64,000 bases of DNA, taken from Dioscorea cayenensis subsp. rotundata (Eukaryota > Streptophyta > Magnoliopsida > Dioscoreales > Dioscoreaceae). The notes beneath the pieces are model-generated. The model was not told the origin of the DNA. It did not search any database and worked only from the letters and a program-made list of their open reading frames with translations. This document shows, in pieces, positions 1 to 11,843 of the stretch (positions are counted from its first letter, which is position 1; every line of letters begins with the position of its first letter). The translations under genes and the position numbers were made by a program. The stretch covers positions 29,945,016-30,009,015 of the forward strand of contig NC_052475.1 of NCBI RefSeq assembly GCF_009730915.1, given 5' to 3'.

Positions 1-420
1 ACTTATGTCTTCTTCAGTTGTTGTTGGTATCTCTTGAGCTTGAGCTTGGTCTTGTAAGCTGTTCTTGACTATTGGCTCGGTCTCCTTCATATTTGGTTGA
101 GCTGAATTTGTTGAAGGCCACCAAGGTGAAGCTTCATCAAAAGACCACATTCACGGATGTGTAGATGCGTCCGGACGCCGGATCCATGACATCTCCATCC
201 TTTTCTCTCATCATCATAGCCAACAAAGATGCATCGTACCGCCTTCTTGTCGAACTTGAGTGCGAAGATGATGCGGTACAAAAAACATAACACACACATC
301 CAAAGACTTTAAAGTGACTTCTTTCGTGGGTTTGATATTCCACGGTCTTTGGAATGGAGAAAAAGCCCATCTTCTCTTGTGGAGCGGTTGATGATATGAG
401 TTTCTTTCGTTCTCATGCAT
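1..420 (-). pseudogene. copia integrase-RT linker, multiple frameshifts
   Basis: Overlapping minus-strand frames contain the linker signatures FKVFGCVCYVF, CIFVGYDDERKGW and ASGRIYTSVNVVF, which match the conserved copia stretch between integrase and reverse transcriptase. Consecutive motifs lie in different frames, so several indels have accumulated. No RT motif is reached before the window edge. Confidence 0.75.
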
Positions 421-971
421 TCAGCCCAAAATCTCCCTGGCACATTCTTGGCATGTAGCATACTTCTGCATATCTCTGCTATATGCCGATTCTTCCTTTC
501 AGCAACACCATTTTGCTGTGGAGTGTTGGGGCAGGTCAATTGTCTTCGAATCCTATGCTCCTTCAGATAGACATGAAACTCTTGAGAGAGATACTCTCTT
601 CCATTGTCAGTACGAAGACACCGTACCTTTTTGTTGAGCTCGATTCTCCATCTTCTCCTTAAACTCCTTAAACTTGGAGAATGCTTGATTTTTCTTTCAT
701 AAAGAACACCCATACGTACCTTGAGAAGTCGTCGATAAAAGGTCACCATGTATTTGGCACCACTTACGGATGATTGTTTGGTGGTCCAAATACGTCGAGT
801 GCACCAACTCCAAAGGCTCCTTAGCTCGAATTTAGATTCTTTGGAAGGGAAGTTGATGAGCCTTACCGAATTGACACCAGCATGAAATTGTGTCGATTCA
901 GTACTTCTATGTCGGACGAGGCCTTTAACCATTGACTTCTCCACCATCAACTTTAGCTTATGATAGCTCAC
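309..971 (-). pseudogene. copia integrase fragment
   Basis: The frame opens with SYHKLKLMVEKSMVKGL, the GAG-pre-integrase end. After a degraded stretch it shows integrase core signatures: RTDNGREYLSQEF (second catalytic Asp) and PQQNGVAERKNR (catalytic Glu). The first catalytic Asp region is scrambled by frameshift. The piece ends in a shifted reading at about 320, and the downstream homology moves to other frames. Confidence 0.85.
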
Positions 972-1993
972 ATGTCCCGATCTTGCGTGCGGAGATCGAG
1001 CGTCTCGTTCTTCCGGGCCTTGTCTACATAGGCTGACTCTGCAGACATCACATAGATAGACTCCAGTTTGCGACCTTCCATTACTGGAGTGCCTGATGCC
1101 TGTAGATTACGGTATACCTTGACTTCTTGTGGCCCAAATACCACATAATTTCCTTGTGCTGTCAGTTGTGAGACTGACAACAGGTTCTTCTTCATCCCGG
1201 GAACATGATAGACGTCCTGCAGCTTAATTTGATTTGAATTGAAGCGCGGGGAGATAAGTGTCTTACCAATGTGGGTGATGGGCAGCTTGGAGTTATTAGC
1301 TGTCACAATCACCTGCTTCCCCTTGTACTTTTCCAGGCCCTCTAATTTCTTGATGTCACCAGTCATGTGGTTGGAGCAGCCAGAGTCGATGATCCAGTCA
1401 TTCTCATAATTGATCTTCTTCTGCTTTGTTATTGCTGTCAAAGCTACCACCTCTTTCTCTTCTTGCTCCTCCACTTTGGTGGTGACAATAGCAAATGCTG
1501 CTTCAACATCCCACTCTTCTTCACTATCATACCGTACTTGATGTTTGGTATCTTGGAAGCTTCTTGATGTTGCTGCATTTCCTTGGCCTTTCTTCTTATG
1601 CCAACAGTCTCGTGCATAGTGCCCCTTCTTTCCACAGTTGTAGCAGCGGTCATCTCGACTGTCACCTCCTTTGGACGGACGGCTGCTGGTACTCCTTTGA
1701 CTGCGAGCTCCCCCTGAAAAGTCAGTCTTTTCCTTTGGCCTCCTTTGCTGGCTTGTTTTGTCTTCAGTTGTAGGTCTCTGCTTTGGGTTGAATCGACCTT
1801 TCCTCCTACCACTGAAGAGTGCCTCCTCCTCTTGCTTCAAGGAAACACCGACCATCCGCTTAGCTAATGCTTCTTGATTAGCGAGCATATTCTCCGACTC
1901 AACAATGTTGGTTGTGTTGGCCCGACCTCGAATAGCGATCATAAAACCCACTTTGTATTCGGGTTTAAGGCCATTGATAATTATCCTCCTCAT
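968..1993 (-). pseudogene. copia gag C-terminus, zinc knuckle and protease
   Basis: This 341-codon open frame covers the end of gag (LKPEYKVGFMIAIRGR), a CCHC knuckle CYNCGKKGHYARDC near residues 118-131, an acidic stretch and the aspartic protease motif WIIDSGCSNHMTGD near residue 200. It continues to the end of the protease (GMKKNLLSVSQL). The active-site D-S-G is intact. The frame stops at 968, where GAG-pre-integrase should follow, and the homology shifts to another frame. In a live element this would be one polyprotein with the neighbouring pieces. Confidence 0.88.
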
Positions 1994-2001
1994 TCATCTG
2001 C

Positions 2002-2515
2002 TCACGATCTTCTCTTGAGGCGACACTGCAATCTCACTCGCATAATGATTTTTACCTTGGTGAAGTCTTGGTCGATTGTCATACTTCCTTGCGAGATTGT
2101 CATCGACTCACTTTCAAGTAGTTGGAGACGAGCATCATTCTTCTTGGAGAATAGTGTGGCGAGAGTGTCCCATGCAACTTTTGGTGTAGCAACATCTCTG
2201 ATATACTCCAACAACTCATCTTCCACAAATTTGTTCTCAAAACAAACATCGCCTTACACGCCTTGATGCGCCACTTTCATGAGCTTCATCTTTTGACTTC
2301 TCGCCGCTGAGCCTTCTTCTCCTTTGATTTAGAATCACCGCAGACATACGCCACTTCTTCAAAAGTGACATCCGGGTGGAGTCGTTTCCGACCCACCCTA
2401 CGACCTCCCATAGGTCCCTGTCCCTTGTAGATAGGGACTCTATGCGAGCCTTCCAATTTATATAATTATTATTGTTTAATTTCTTTAAACCACCGATCGT
2501 CACTGTGAACTCCAT
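2002..2515 (-). pseudogene. copia gag N-terminal part, frameshifted
   Basis: The minus-strand frame starting at 2515 begins MEFTVTIGGLKKLNNNNYIN with W-K following, the start typical of copia gag proteins (a short lead, then N-Y-x-x-W). It breaks near 2240. A second frame from 2226 continues with gag-like residues (a TLFSKKNDARLQLLESES segment matching the usual L-x-x-x-Y/F...L-L pattern). The two frames do not join without a frameshift, so the protein is broken. Confidence 0.75.
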
Positions 2516-2686
2516 TGCTATGTCCGGGTCACGACTTCCGAAAGAAGCCTCCTCGATGAGAATACTCGGGTACTCTCACTTACTCTCGGTCGCGAACTTC
2601 TGCAACATCTGGTGAACTCCTTATGCTCGGGCACTCGTCGATGATCCGGCGAGAATCTTCCTTGTAACCTCTCTCGATACCGAAAT

Positions 2687-3066
2687 TGTTGAGTGGAGAG
2701 AATATATGAAACTTTTTATTATTAATTATTCAAAAATAATTCTCATATTTTTACATATCACTCTCACACTCTTATACTTTCTCTCACTATGCACACTCTC
2801 TCTAACCACTCACTCTCACTCTAACCACTCACTCTTACTCTACTTTGCTTAGCAACTATCTAAGCTTGCTTAGCTTTCTTGCTTCTTCATTGTATCATTA
2901 GCAATGGAGAACATGTATTTATAGGGTGTTAAGTCGGTTAAAGGAAAGTTTCATGATGCTTCTAATATGGCGGTGCAACTGATTGAGTTGGTGTGAGAAG
3001 CTTCAAGAAAGGCTGAAGTCGGTGATGGAGGTCTCAAGCTTCTTCTAGAAGCTTCATACTTTATCA
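2687..3066 (-). repeat. 5' LTR of the minus-strand copia element
   Basis: On the minus strand the segment starts TGATAAAG and ends CTCAACA, giving the expected TG...CA ends and about 380 bp. It contains a promoter-like CCCTATAAATAC and CT/AC-rich tracts, as plant copia LTRs do. It is followed by CGGTATCGAGAG, which resembles the initiator-Met tRNA primer site TGGTATCAGAG with a small change. The inner edge is well placed by that site. The outer edge is inferred because the partner LTR is outside the window; an alternative TG about 10 bp further in is possible. Confidence 0.65.
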
Positions 3067-3071
3067 AGTAC

Positions 3072-3663
3072 TTTCATGGCCACCGAGGAGCTCAACAGCG
3101 TGGACGAAGCGGGAATGAAGCGCAGTAGTCCACCGCATTCTTGGCGCACGCATGCTCCGTTTAGGTGGGAGCTTCGGCATGAACCTAGACCTCATCATAC
3201 TATGAGAAGAAGCTTCAAGAGGCACCATGGCCAACTGGTGGAGCTGAGGCTTCACCGATGAACTCATTGGTGGAGGTCTCCCACCGATCGTCTGAAAATA
3301 CGTTGCCATAGGATCAACGAAAGGCGATGAAGTAGGCGATGCTTGCTTATAAAAGGCCATCTTTTTATCAGTTGAGATGAAGGTGAAAGGGTTGTTGTTG
3401 TAGATAGGAATTCCCTTGATTGGTGTCTGGATGAATGGCATTCCATGGAAGTCTTGTGGAGGTGGAGGAGCAGCAGCTCTAGCTAAGCTTCCTTGTGGCC
3501 ATCTTTGAGGGTTCTCTGAGGAATGGTTGGAAAGAGAAAGCTCAGTAGAAGCCGATGAACTTCCGGTGGCATCGATGGCGCCGGTGCTTGGGAGACTGAT
3601 GTGGAGAGAGAGATCAGGGCCTGATATTGATGTTGTCTCCATGAATACTCCTTGTGACCTCAT
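3072..3663 (-). CDS. KAN: KANADI-type GARP transcription factor, exon 1 (partial gene)
   Basis: KANADI proteins are nuclear GARP-domain transcription factors that specify abaxial (lower-side) identity in leaves and outer tissues. The exon encodes 197 residues plus one base. It has an N-terminal PDLSLHISLP motif near residue 16, typical of the family, then a Ser/Pro-rich region, then KRSMRAPRMRWT and HSRFVHAVELLGGHE, the first half of the GARP DNA-binding domain. Family members splice exactly here, and the exon ends in GAAA followed by GTACT, a usable donor at 3071-3070 in phase 1. The remaining exons, holding the second half of the domain, would lie left of the window beyond a copia element. 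Start chosen at 3663; no earlier in-frame ATG was evident. Whether the gene still makes full-length mRNA is unknown. Confidence 0.88.
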
Positions 3664-3781
3664 TTCTCTCCTTAATTCCCTTCAATCTCTAGACAAAAAT
3701 TAACTCACCTTCTCATGATCTTCTTGCAAGACTTTGCATCAAGAGCAACAACAACAACAACAACAACTTCCTACTCTTTTC

Positions 3782-3791
3782 TATATATAAA
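3782..3791 (-). promoter_or_regulatory. TATA box, KANADI-type gene
   Basis: The minus strand reads TTTATATATAG about 120 bp upstream of the ATG at 3663. That leaves room for a leader of roughly 90 nt containing a run of GTT triplets (CAA on the plus strand, 3747-3767). A GA microsatellite lies further upstream at 3942-3979. Confidence 0.5.
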
Positions 3792-3938
3792 GAAAGAGTG
3801 AGAGGTGTAGATATATTTGGAAGTGCTAAGAAATTAAAGAAGAGAGGAAGTGATGAAGGGGAGTATATGTTCTTCACTTCTTCACTTCTTCACTTGTTTG
3901 AAGAGTATTATATATGGGAAAATGACACTCAAAGAAAG

Positions 3939-3941
<3 letters not shown>

Positions 3942-3979
<38 letters not shown>
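3942..3979. repeat. (GA)n microsatellite in KANADI promoter region
   Basis: About 19 GA units on the plus strand (CT on the coding strand of KANADI). Such CT/GA tracts near plant promoters can bind GAGA-type (BPC) factors; here that role is only inferred. Confidence 0.9.
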
Positions 3980-3983
<4 letters not shown>

Positions 3984-5863
3984 TGTTGAGTTATAGTCTT
4001 ACTCTCATGCATCAAAGAAAGAAGAGGGAGGGATCAAAAGAAGAAGGGGGCAATATCTCAATCACTTTGTCTCATAAATTTAAATGAGGTAAGTGGGTGG
4101 AAGCTTTTTCAGTCTCATTCTTTCCACCAAGAAATGGCTTTCTTTTGTCTTATTTTCCAATCAATAATAAATATCACAAATTTTTATTTTTATTTTTTAT
4201 TTTTTTTCAGTGCAAAAAAATGGTTCATATATATATATGTTAAATTATCATGTGGTTAGTTGGTGGTTGATTAGGGTTTTCAGACAAATTAAGAAGGGAA
4301 ATTGTTTGTACTCCATGGTTGGTGCTTCAAAAAAATACAAGTGATCATCTTAGCTAGCTAGAATGCCTAATGCTCCAAATATTCCATGATCTACTTCAAT
4401 TCATTATATCCTTAGTTGACCTCATTATAATGAATTGATTTGAAATCCCATCAAGCCATTCAAGAGATAAACAACATGATTTATAATGTTAACCACACCT
4501 ACCTTATAATATTAATTCTTTTTTTTTTTCTGAATGAAATGAACAAATCAAAGTTACAAGGCAAGATAGCATCACTATCTTAATGTTCTCTCTCTTTTTT
4601 ATAGATGCCCCTTTTTTTCTATCCCTCTTTAATGCCATTCTCTGTTGTTCATGCTCTCATCTAATCCAAGTCTTCTTCATTTGTTCTCTCAAGTGTCACA
4701 TCCTATTTAGGGAGGGGGGGAAGACTGACCCCAAAAGCAAGGAATCTGAGGCCATGCAAACATTGAGCCTTAATGACACAAAGCCTTTGCATGAACTGAT
4801 TGGGTCTTGCCTTTAAATCCCTCCCCTTTCACACCCTATCTCTTACATGAAAGTTTTTAGAGCCTTCCCTTTTTACCATTTCTAATTTTAATTTAATGCT
4901 TCTTGTTATATACCATTTAATCCAATTTAGAATTTCTTATACAAGGCATATGATTTAGGAGGCACAATCATCGAATGCAAAATAAGGGTACTATTTCTTC
5001 TTTAAATGTGTTAAAGACTTTTTTCCACTAGTACTTAAAAGAGAAAATATGACAATGATATATGCCATAAGACATAGGGCATGAGTGATGGTTCGTTATT
5101 ATTGATGTTACATTTGCTTAATTAATTTTAGTAGATTTTTTAAAAAAGCATAAATTTTTATTTCATCATCGGCTCACAAATGTCGTAGATGATGGATGCT
5201 TCATTTATTTGATATTAAATTCTTCAATAACCGATAAGAATGATTTTATTTTATTTTTGAAAAATTTTGAAAAGAAAATTAACAAAGTATTAGATACAAC
5301 GTTATATTTATATAAAATTGGAATATAAAAATATCCAATTTTTATAGTTAATTTAATGAATCAATTAAATTGATAACATGATGCCTTTACATCAAAATAG
5401 ATCTTATTCCAATGAATGTTTGTTGTGTTATGCAATACAAGATTTTGTTCCATGTTGACCGATACTATATATTCATAAAATATGTGACAATTAAAAGTGG
5501 CATATAATATAAATAGACATGTAACAATTGTAAATGATCAAAGAACATATGGATATTTATTTATGATAACTTAATTCCTCTCCTAATTATGGATATTTAA
5601 AAATATTAGAGAAAAATGGTTAGGAATTTGAATGATTAGTATAGATAAAAAGAGATGGAGTAGATTAACAATAGGACAAAAGATGGAATAAAACAGGCTA
5701 GCAAGATATGAAGGTGATTCATTGCCAACTTCATTCTGCCAAACATAGGATGCCATGTGTGGTCTCTCATGTTCTCAATAATAATTGATGAAAGATAGGC
5801 TCCACCCTTACCAAATTAGTCAAACATTAGGAATATAAAATGCATGCAAGAGATACATTGTCA

Positions 5864-5864
5864 A

Positions 5865-5905
<41 letters not shown>

Positions 5906-5931
5906 GTAGTAGTAGTAGTAGTAGTAGTAGT
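5864..5931. repeat. Compound (ATT)n(AGT)n microsatellite
   Basis: About fourteen ATT units pass directly into about nine AGT units. The minus-strand reading frame made of Asn and Thr runs across it is a by-product of the repeat. Confidence 0.95.
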
Positions 5932-8868
5932 TTTAGTCATGCTACTTATATAAGTAGAGAAGTGTAGAGAACTTTTATATACATTGTAACATTCCCAATG
6001 AGGCCCCATGGATGCCAAACATCCCATGTCACTCCATCTAACTCCAACCGAATATTAATTAATGAGAAAGTCATATTATTTAATGTTTGGATTTAATATC
6101 ACTAGCTTGCACTCTAGTTCATGTATATCTTGACTTACAATCAGTTTTTTATGAAAGGTTAAATATTTTTTTTTCAACTTAAAATATATATAAAGGACTT
6201 GCATACCCCCACCAAAAAGAACAAACATTAAAAGAAATAGATATATATATTAAAAAAGGGAAAAGGCAAAGTAATATTGCAAAGATGAGGAAGTCACCTG
6301 CATGCACAAGCTCTTGAGAACTCAACACAAGTGGGAGTCTGAAAAAGGAAGGAAAAAGATGACATTGTCTCAAATCTCTAGCCTTTGTCTTACTCTTTCA
6401 TTTTTAATACTGTGTAAAGATCTTCTAAATTCTTAAGACACGCATTTATAGTCCTCAAATACTTATAACTCTCTGAATTTTGTCAATTTACAAGTAATTA
6501 ATAGAGATATGTTTAAAAAACTTTAATTTGAATTGACACACATGTGCAACCCATTTAATTAACAAAATTGATTAATTTAACATGTTTAATTTCTAACAAA
6601 GTTTAGATTATGTCCGGAAATAAGATTTTTTCTATTTTGTCCATTTAATTAACTTTTCATTAATTAGCAAACTCAAAACACTATAAGAAAAAATATTGTT
6701 TATTTCCAAGATTGAAGGAACCTAATTTACTTTAACAAATTAAACTAATGATCACTTTATAAGATTTGGATGGGGTTTCCTCAAGGCTTTAAATTGTGAG
6801 ATGCTTGTGATTGAGACATGAAACTCAATGCTCTGTCTATCTTTATCTCTTTAATCTCTCTTTTGCCTCCTTTTACGTACCTGCATGCGTGTCTGCATGG
6901 CCCTTCTTCCACGTCTCTTTATGACCCACCCAACTTCTCTTCATTTGTATCATCCCATGTGTTCTCTAAACGTGTGTCTTAAGTTTTCAACTACATCCAC
7001 ACCTTCAAACCTTAAACAATCAACTTTGTATGTACATGAGTTTTTTTTTTAAGTGAATAAATCATTATCTTTGGTTAACATGATGCATTCTCTTCCACAC
7101 ATGCATGCATGTTCTCTTTTATATGCATGTTTGTGTGTGTGTGTACGTCGTAGGATAAATTAATACTTTTTTTTTTCTTTGGGAGTAACATATATTCTTG
7201 AGGTGATGCAAATAAAGGGAAAAATTAAGAAAAGTTGTTTTCTCATGATCACCACTGCTATTATATATTGACCTTAGATTTGTTAACATATAAAATCTAA
7301 GTACATTGATAAATAGGGTGATCAATATCAAAAAGAGATTTATAGTCCATTTAGAATGGATTTTTCTTTTCCTTTTTGGCAGAGCACTTGTTTTATTATA
7401 TATTTTTGGCCATTTGAATGTATTTGTACTTGTAGAAAAAAAAAAATAATCCTGTAAACAGAATTCCAAAAACATGAAACATTATAGCCTAATCTTTGGC
7501 CAAAATGCTTTTTAAAATTTTTTTATGCAAAAAGTGCTTTTGTAATAACTAATTCAAAAACAAGAATTTTTTAATTTCTTAAAGAAAAATACCGAGAGCT
7601 TATCTTTTGTCTTTCTATCTTGTTGTTTTTTCAGTCTGATTTGTACTTGTTTTTTTTTATAAAAATAAAACAGTGATTTATCTATTTTATTACAAAATAT
7701 GAAGTGTTATTCCTGATAAGTCTTATTTTCCACTAATACATTAATAATTCATCTAAATTTTTTTCTTTAAAAAGAAAAGGACAGCACAGAAAAAGGAAAG
7801 TTCATTAAAATAAAATCCGCATCACTTTACTTGCCTTGTTTTCATTACCCAAGAATGAAACACAGAGAAAACAACTAGACTCATTAATTTAAATTGAAGA
7901 GTGATAACTCAGACATGAAATGCAAGAGAGACATGTCAAGACCTTGTCCATTGAGACTGTACTGTGAGAATTGAATGCATATATCCAACTCTTATGACAG
8001 ACATAACTCAAACGGTGACATTTACTGCAAACACAAACATGTCTTCTGGCGTTAAAATTATATACTACTACTAGTGATGAATAATGAATATCCATCATTC
8101 AATATCCATTCACTTTGTTTTTCTAATCCCCTATTCCCTCTCGCTCCCTCCTTCTCTATCTCTCTCTCTCTCTCTCACAGTCTCTCTCTAGGGGATATAT
8201 AGTACACAAATATTGAGGCATTGATACATTCCTCTTAAGTAAACCACATGATTTATATATACTCCATTTTTTATATATGGATTAAAAAATGAGACTCATG
8301 GTCTTGAAAATTGGAACTAGCTAGTTGGCAGATATTTAAATGCCTTGGAATCTACAGAGTTTTGGGAGTTTTAATTTCTGCAACTTTGAGAAGTAGATAA
8401 ATTGTGGGAGAGTGCATGGGGAAGGGAACAAGTGCATGAATTAATTGAATAATATATATATATATTGGCTCTAATCCAATTGCTGCATGCAGCAATGCTG
8501 TCTTTTCTTTTCTTGCTGCAGCTTTTTTACTGATATTTTTGTTTGACTTCCTTCTTTTTCACTTGCTTAATTATTAGTGAATTGTTTCTTCATCAACAGT
8601 GAAGTTGGTCATCAAGAGGAACTAACTTTGTACTTTTTCAGTCTCCTCCCTTCATCTATCTATCTATTTATCTATCTATTTATCTTATTCAAACCTACCA
8701 CCCACTTAATTTATTGTTTTGTATTAAGCTTTGAAATAAATATGTAGGATCACATCTTAAGGTTGTCAAATATTGGATGACAGCTCATTTGTTGTAAGTT
8801 TAATATTGCAATACTCTCATTTGATTTTCAAGAGGTTGAAGTAATTAATTATTATTGTGAAATACATA

Positions 8869-8872
<4 letters not shown>

Positions 8873-8922
<50 letters not shown>
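8873..8922. repeat. (TA)n microsatellite
   Basis: About 25 uninterrupted TA units in AT-rich intergenic DNA. Confidence 0.97.
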
Positions 8923-8927
<5 letters not shown>

Positions 8928-9832
8928 AAATGTGAATAAGGTACCTATTAGAAATGTGCAAATGAGTAGAGTTAATTTTTCTACACACATCTATATTGAC
9001 ACCATATATGTATTGAGTTTAGGTCATATGATCTCAGTAGGAGAAATATCTTATATCAAAAATACAGTACTAATAGAAAAATATGTCATTAGTATAAAAG
9101 ATATATATTGATATCCATTTTAATTATATATTTTATTTTCAGAGTATGAAAAATGAGCACATGTGAGCATGTTCTTTGATTGTGGAGAAAAAGTCAAAAG
9201 TGTCAAGAAAGACAATGAAGGCTAACACTCACAGAGAAGGTTTGTAAATTGGTCTAACAAAAGAATGGCAAGATGTTGGAAGAGTTCAACAAGTGTCTTT
9301 TGTCTTTTCATTTTAAGATTAAAATGGACCAATTTACATATTCAAGTCAAAATACAAAATTTATTTATTTATTTGTTTTTAATCAACCTTTTAACTTTAA
9401 TCATTCCATTTTAAGTTATGGCCAATTCTAATCACTAATCAAGCATCAAAATTTTATATTATTATCAATAATCACCATACGGTCTGTGTCATGACTTAAT
9501 TTAATTTTATATCATACTTATTAATTTTTATTTATTTATTTATTTGGGGTATGTGGGGAAGGAATAATTTTGCAATCTATTGCTTTATGATTGAGGATGT
9601 GTTATGAGCGTCCCCCCAAACTTTTACTGACACAAAGAAGTGCTATGATGGCCTTATGATGGGCATCATCCCCAATGCACCATAACCCCACTTTTTTTTT
9701 TTTTCCTTTTGACCAAAGAGTTGACCATGTTACTAACTTAATCTACTACACTCATTTAATTCACAAAAATTATTTATAAAATGATTTGATTCATCAAATT
9801 AAACTTAAATTCTTTCTATATGAAAATAATTT

Positions 9833-9957
9833 TTTTTTTATAAATTAATGACAAACACTTTTTTATTATTTTTGCATTGTGCTTGAGAGGTTTCGAATTC
9901 GAGACCTTCTAAACATAAGTAACGTACGAAATCACTGGACTATACTTTGGTTCCATG
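9833..9957. repeat. Dispersed repeat relic, copy 1
   Basis: The segment runs from an ATGACAAACACTTTTTT block through GAGAGGTTTCGAATTCGAGACC to an ACTGGACTATACTTTGGTTC end. The same ordered landmarks recur at 38720-38932, so this is one member of a dispersed family. The middle block resembles a polymerase III B box, which would suit a SINE, but the family is not identified. Confidence 0.45.
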
Positions 9958-11285
9958 AAAATAAATTTTGTTTTAAAAAAACAATTTTTTAATATAAGAA
10001 AAAGTGTGTGTTATTATTTGTGTGCATTGTGTAAGACGTAGTAGTAAATACTACATGACCCATGCAGGTACGTGGGCAAGGGTGGCCCCTCATGCAACGT
10101 CAAATCATCGTTTTATAGTTTTATAATTATATATAAATATATATAATTTTATCTAGCTTCAATTGTAGAGAGAGCTAGTGAAGGAGATAGAGAGAGAGAA
10201 GATGGTAGCGATTTGTGGACAGCTTTATTTGTGCTGCTTTTTATCCTTCCCCATGTACGTGCACTGCCCCTTCTCACATGCACATCTCTATCTCTCTCTT
10301 CTTTTAGACTAGTTAGTCCACGTGGATATAATCCTAATTATTAATTAATGACTTAAAATAGTACACCTTAATTTGTCATAAAATATCCAAGCATGTTCAC
10401 TAGAATATGGAAATTAGGAGGTGAAAATCACATGCACTACACTCTTTCTCTTGAAGGAAATAATTTTTTTTTCCCTTTTACAGTAGCAGACAAATTTCCT
10501 GTATTTAAGTATCAGCTGTCAAGAGGCAAGTAAAGAGATGCATAAATTACAATAATTCATCAATATTTTAAGAATTTATTAAGTTAAATAGGTATCATAT
10601 GAGACTTTTCTTGCCTTGCAGCTCTTCAAGGGAGGTATATAACTCCTACAGGGATCCACTGAAATTTGTTTGGACGGTATAAACAACATCTGGGTCGAGA
10701 ATAGTGCATAAACATGATTGTAAACAGTATCATGGACATATGGTTTGAAATCCGCATCTACTACTAGAATAAGTAAATGTTGAGAAGAAAATATAATAGC
10801 TTGCAAGAAAATAAATATTTTTTAATTGTTTTTAATTGTTATTTTATGAAAAATAAAATTATTTTAGTATTTAATTTTTCAAACAAAGTAACTATGGTAA
10901 TTTTGTTGATTAGAAAAATTTAAAAAAATACATTTTATATTTTATAAATATTTTTAGGAAAAAAAATTGTGATAACAGTTCTGCAGTGAAAAACTTTATC
11001 TGGTTAAATTTTAAAATATGTAAATCAAGGTTAAATATATGATTTGTAATTTAAATATGAATGTTTGGGTAAATATATATATATATACACACGTATATAT
11101 TCAATATTTTTTTATAATAAATAAAAAATATTCAGTTATGTAAATTTCATAAGCACGGAAACCTAGTAACTAAAACACCCTCACCTACCACCATGCCTTT
11201 GGCACAGAATACCTAAACAATGATATAATTTTTAATTAAAATAAATATTGATATAAATATATAAATTTACATTTATATATCTGAT

Positions 11286-11606
11286 CAGTCTTTGACCATC
11301 AATCACTTAAAAGGCAAATCCGAAGAGCAGAAAACAATGAATTAGGGTTAGGGTTAGGGTTAGGGTTTCCAATGGGCAGAAGAACATTCAGTACAATTAA
11401 CACAACATCACATCAAACAAATATTGCTATAAATATACAAGCTATCAATTTATCCTAACCTCTCAGACAAACATCAATCACTCACAGAAACAAAATCCAA
11501 AGATCAGAAGGGAAAAAAAGAATGAATTAGGGTTTAGGTTTAGGGTTAGGTTTAGGGTTAGGGTTAGGGTTAGGGTTAGGATTTCCTATGAACAACATTC
11601 AGCATG
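11286..11606 (+). repeat. Duplicated block with interstitial telomere-like repeats
   Basis: Two imperfect copies, about 180 bp apart, each read ATCAATCACT...AATCC(G/A)AAGA(G/T)CAGAA...AATGAATTAGGG, then a telomere-like run, then TTTCC(A/T)ATG and AACATTCAG. Copy 1 has four TTAGGG units (11343-11368). Copy 2 (11527-11582) mixes TTTAGGG, TTTAGG and TTAGGG units. The flanks are duplicated too, so the repeats arose together with local duplication and not by telomere healing at two independent sites. Confidence 0.85.
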
Positions 11607-11784
11607 AAGCAACCCACCACCAACCATTTACAGTACAATGGGGGAGAAAAAGAGAAGCTTTAACAGGTGTCACTTGCAAACATTCAAAAGGACAACCTTT
11701 GAATGCATTGATGTTTTGTTGTTGAGGTCTTGATCAGTGAGTGGATACAACACCATGAAACAGACTTCTCCAAAATCCCATTAA

Positions 11785-11843
11785 GAACAACAACAACAAC
11801 AACAACAACAAGAAGAAGAAGAACAACACACACACACACACAA
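11785..11843. repeat. Compound CAA/GAA/CA microsatellite
   Basis: Consecutive CAA, GAA and CA runs. The Thr/Arg-rich and Val-rich reading frames on both strands come from the repeat. Confidence 0.9.

Larger units (their letters stand above)
1..3066 (-). mobile_element. Ty1/copia LTR retrotransposon, decayed, cut by window edge
   Basis: Reading the minus strand from high to low coordinates gives an LTR, a primer-binding-like site, gag, a CCHC zinc knuckle, an aspartic protease, integrase core motifs and the region linking integrase to reverse transcriptase. This is the Ty1/copia order (integrase before RT). RT, RNase H and the second LTR lie beyond position 1. The coding region is split by frameshifts and stops into at least five pieces, so the copy is not autonomous. 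It sits in the same orientation as the KANADI exon at 3072-3663, immediately downstream of that exon's splice donor, and therefore most likely inside KANADI intron 1. Assignment to copia is secure from domain order and motifs; the lineage within copia is not resolved. Confidence 0.93.
3980..11284. other. AT-rich intergenic stretch without a recognised gene
   Basis: No reading frame here looks like a known protein, and base composition is strongly AT-rich with many poly-A/T runs. It holds microsatellites at 5864-5931 and 8873-8922, CT-rich tracts (for example 8156-8187), a repeat relic at 9833-9957 and a weak coding-like segment at 10604-10766. Part of the left end is the KANADI promoter. Confidence 0.7.

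Noticed and set aside
3798-3989. 63-codon plus-strand frame ending in Arg-Glu repeats
   Set aside because: Runs through the KANADI promoter and its GA microsatellite; no homology.
11343-11582. CRISPR-like or satellite array
   Set aside because: The units are 6-7-bp telomere-like repeats without spacers, in a eukaryotic genome.
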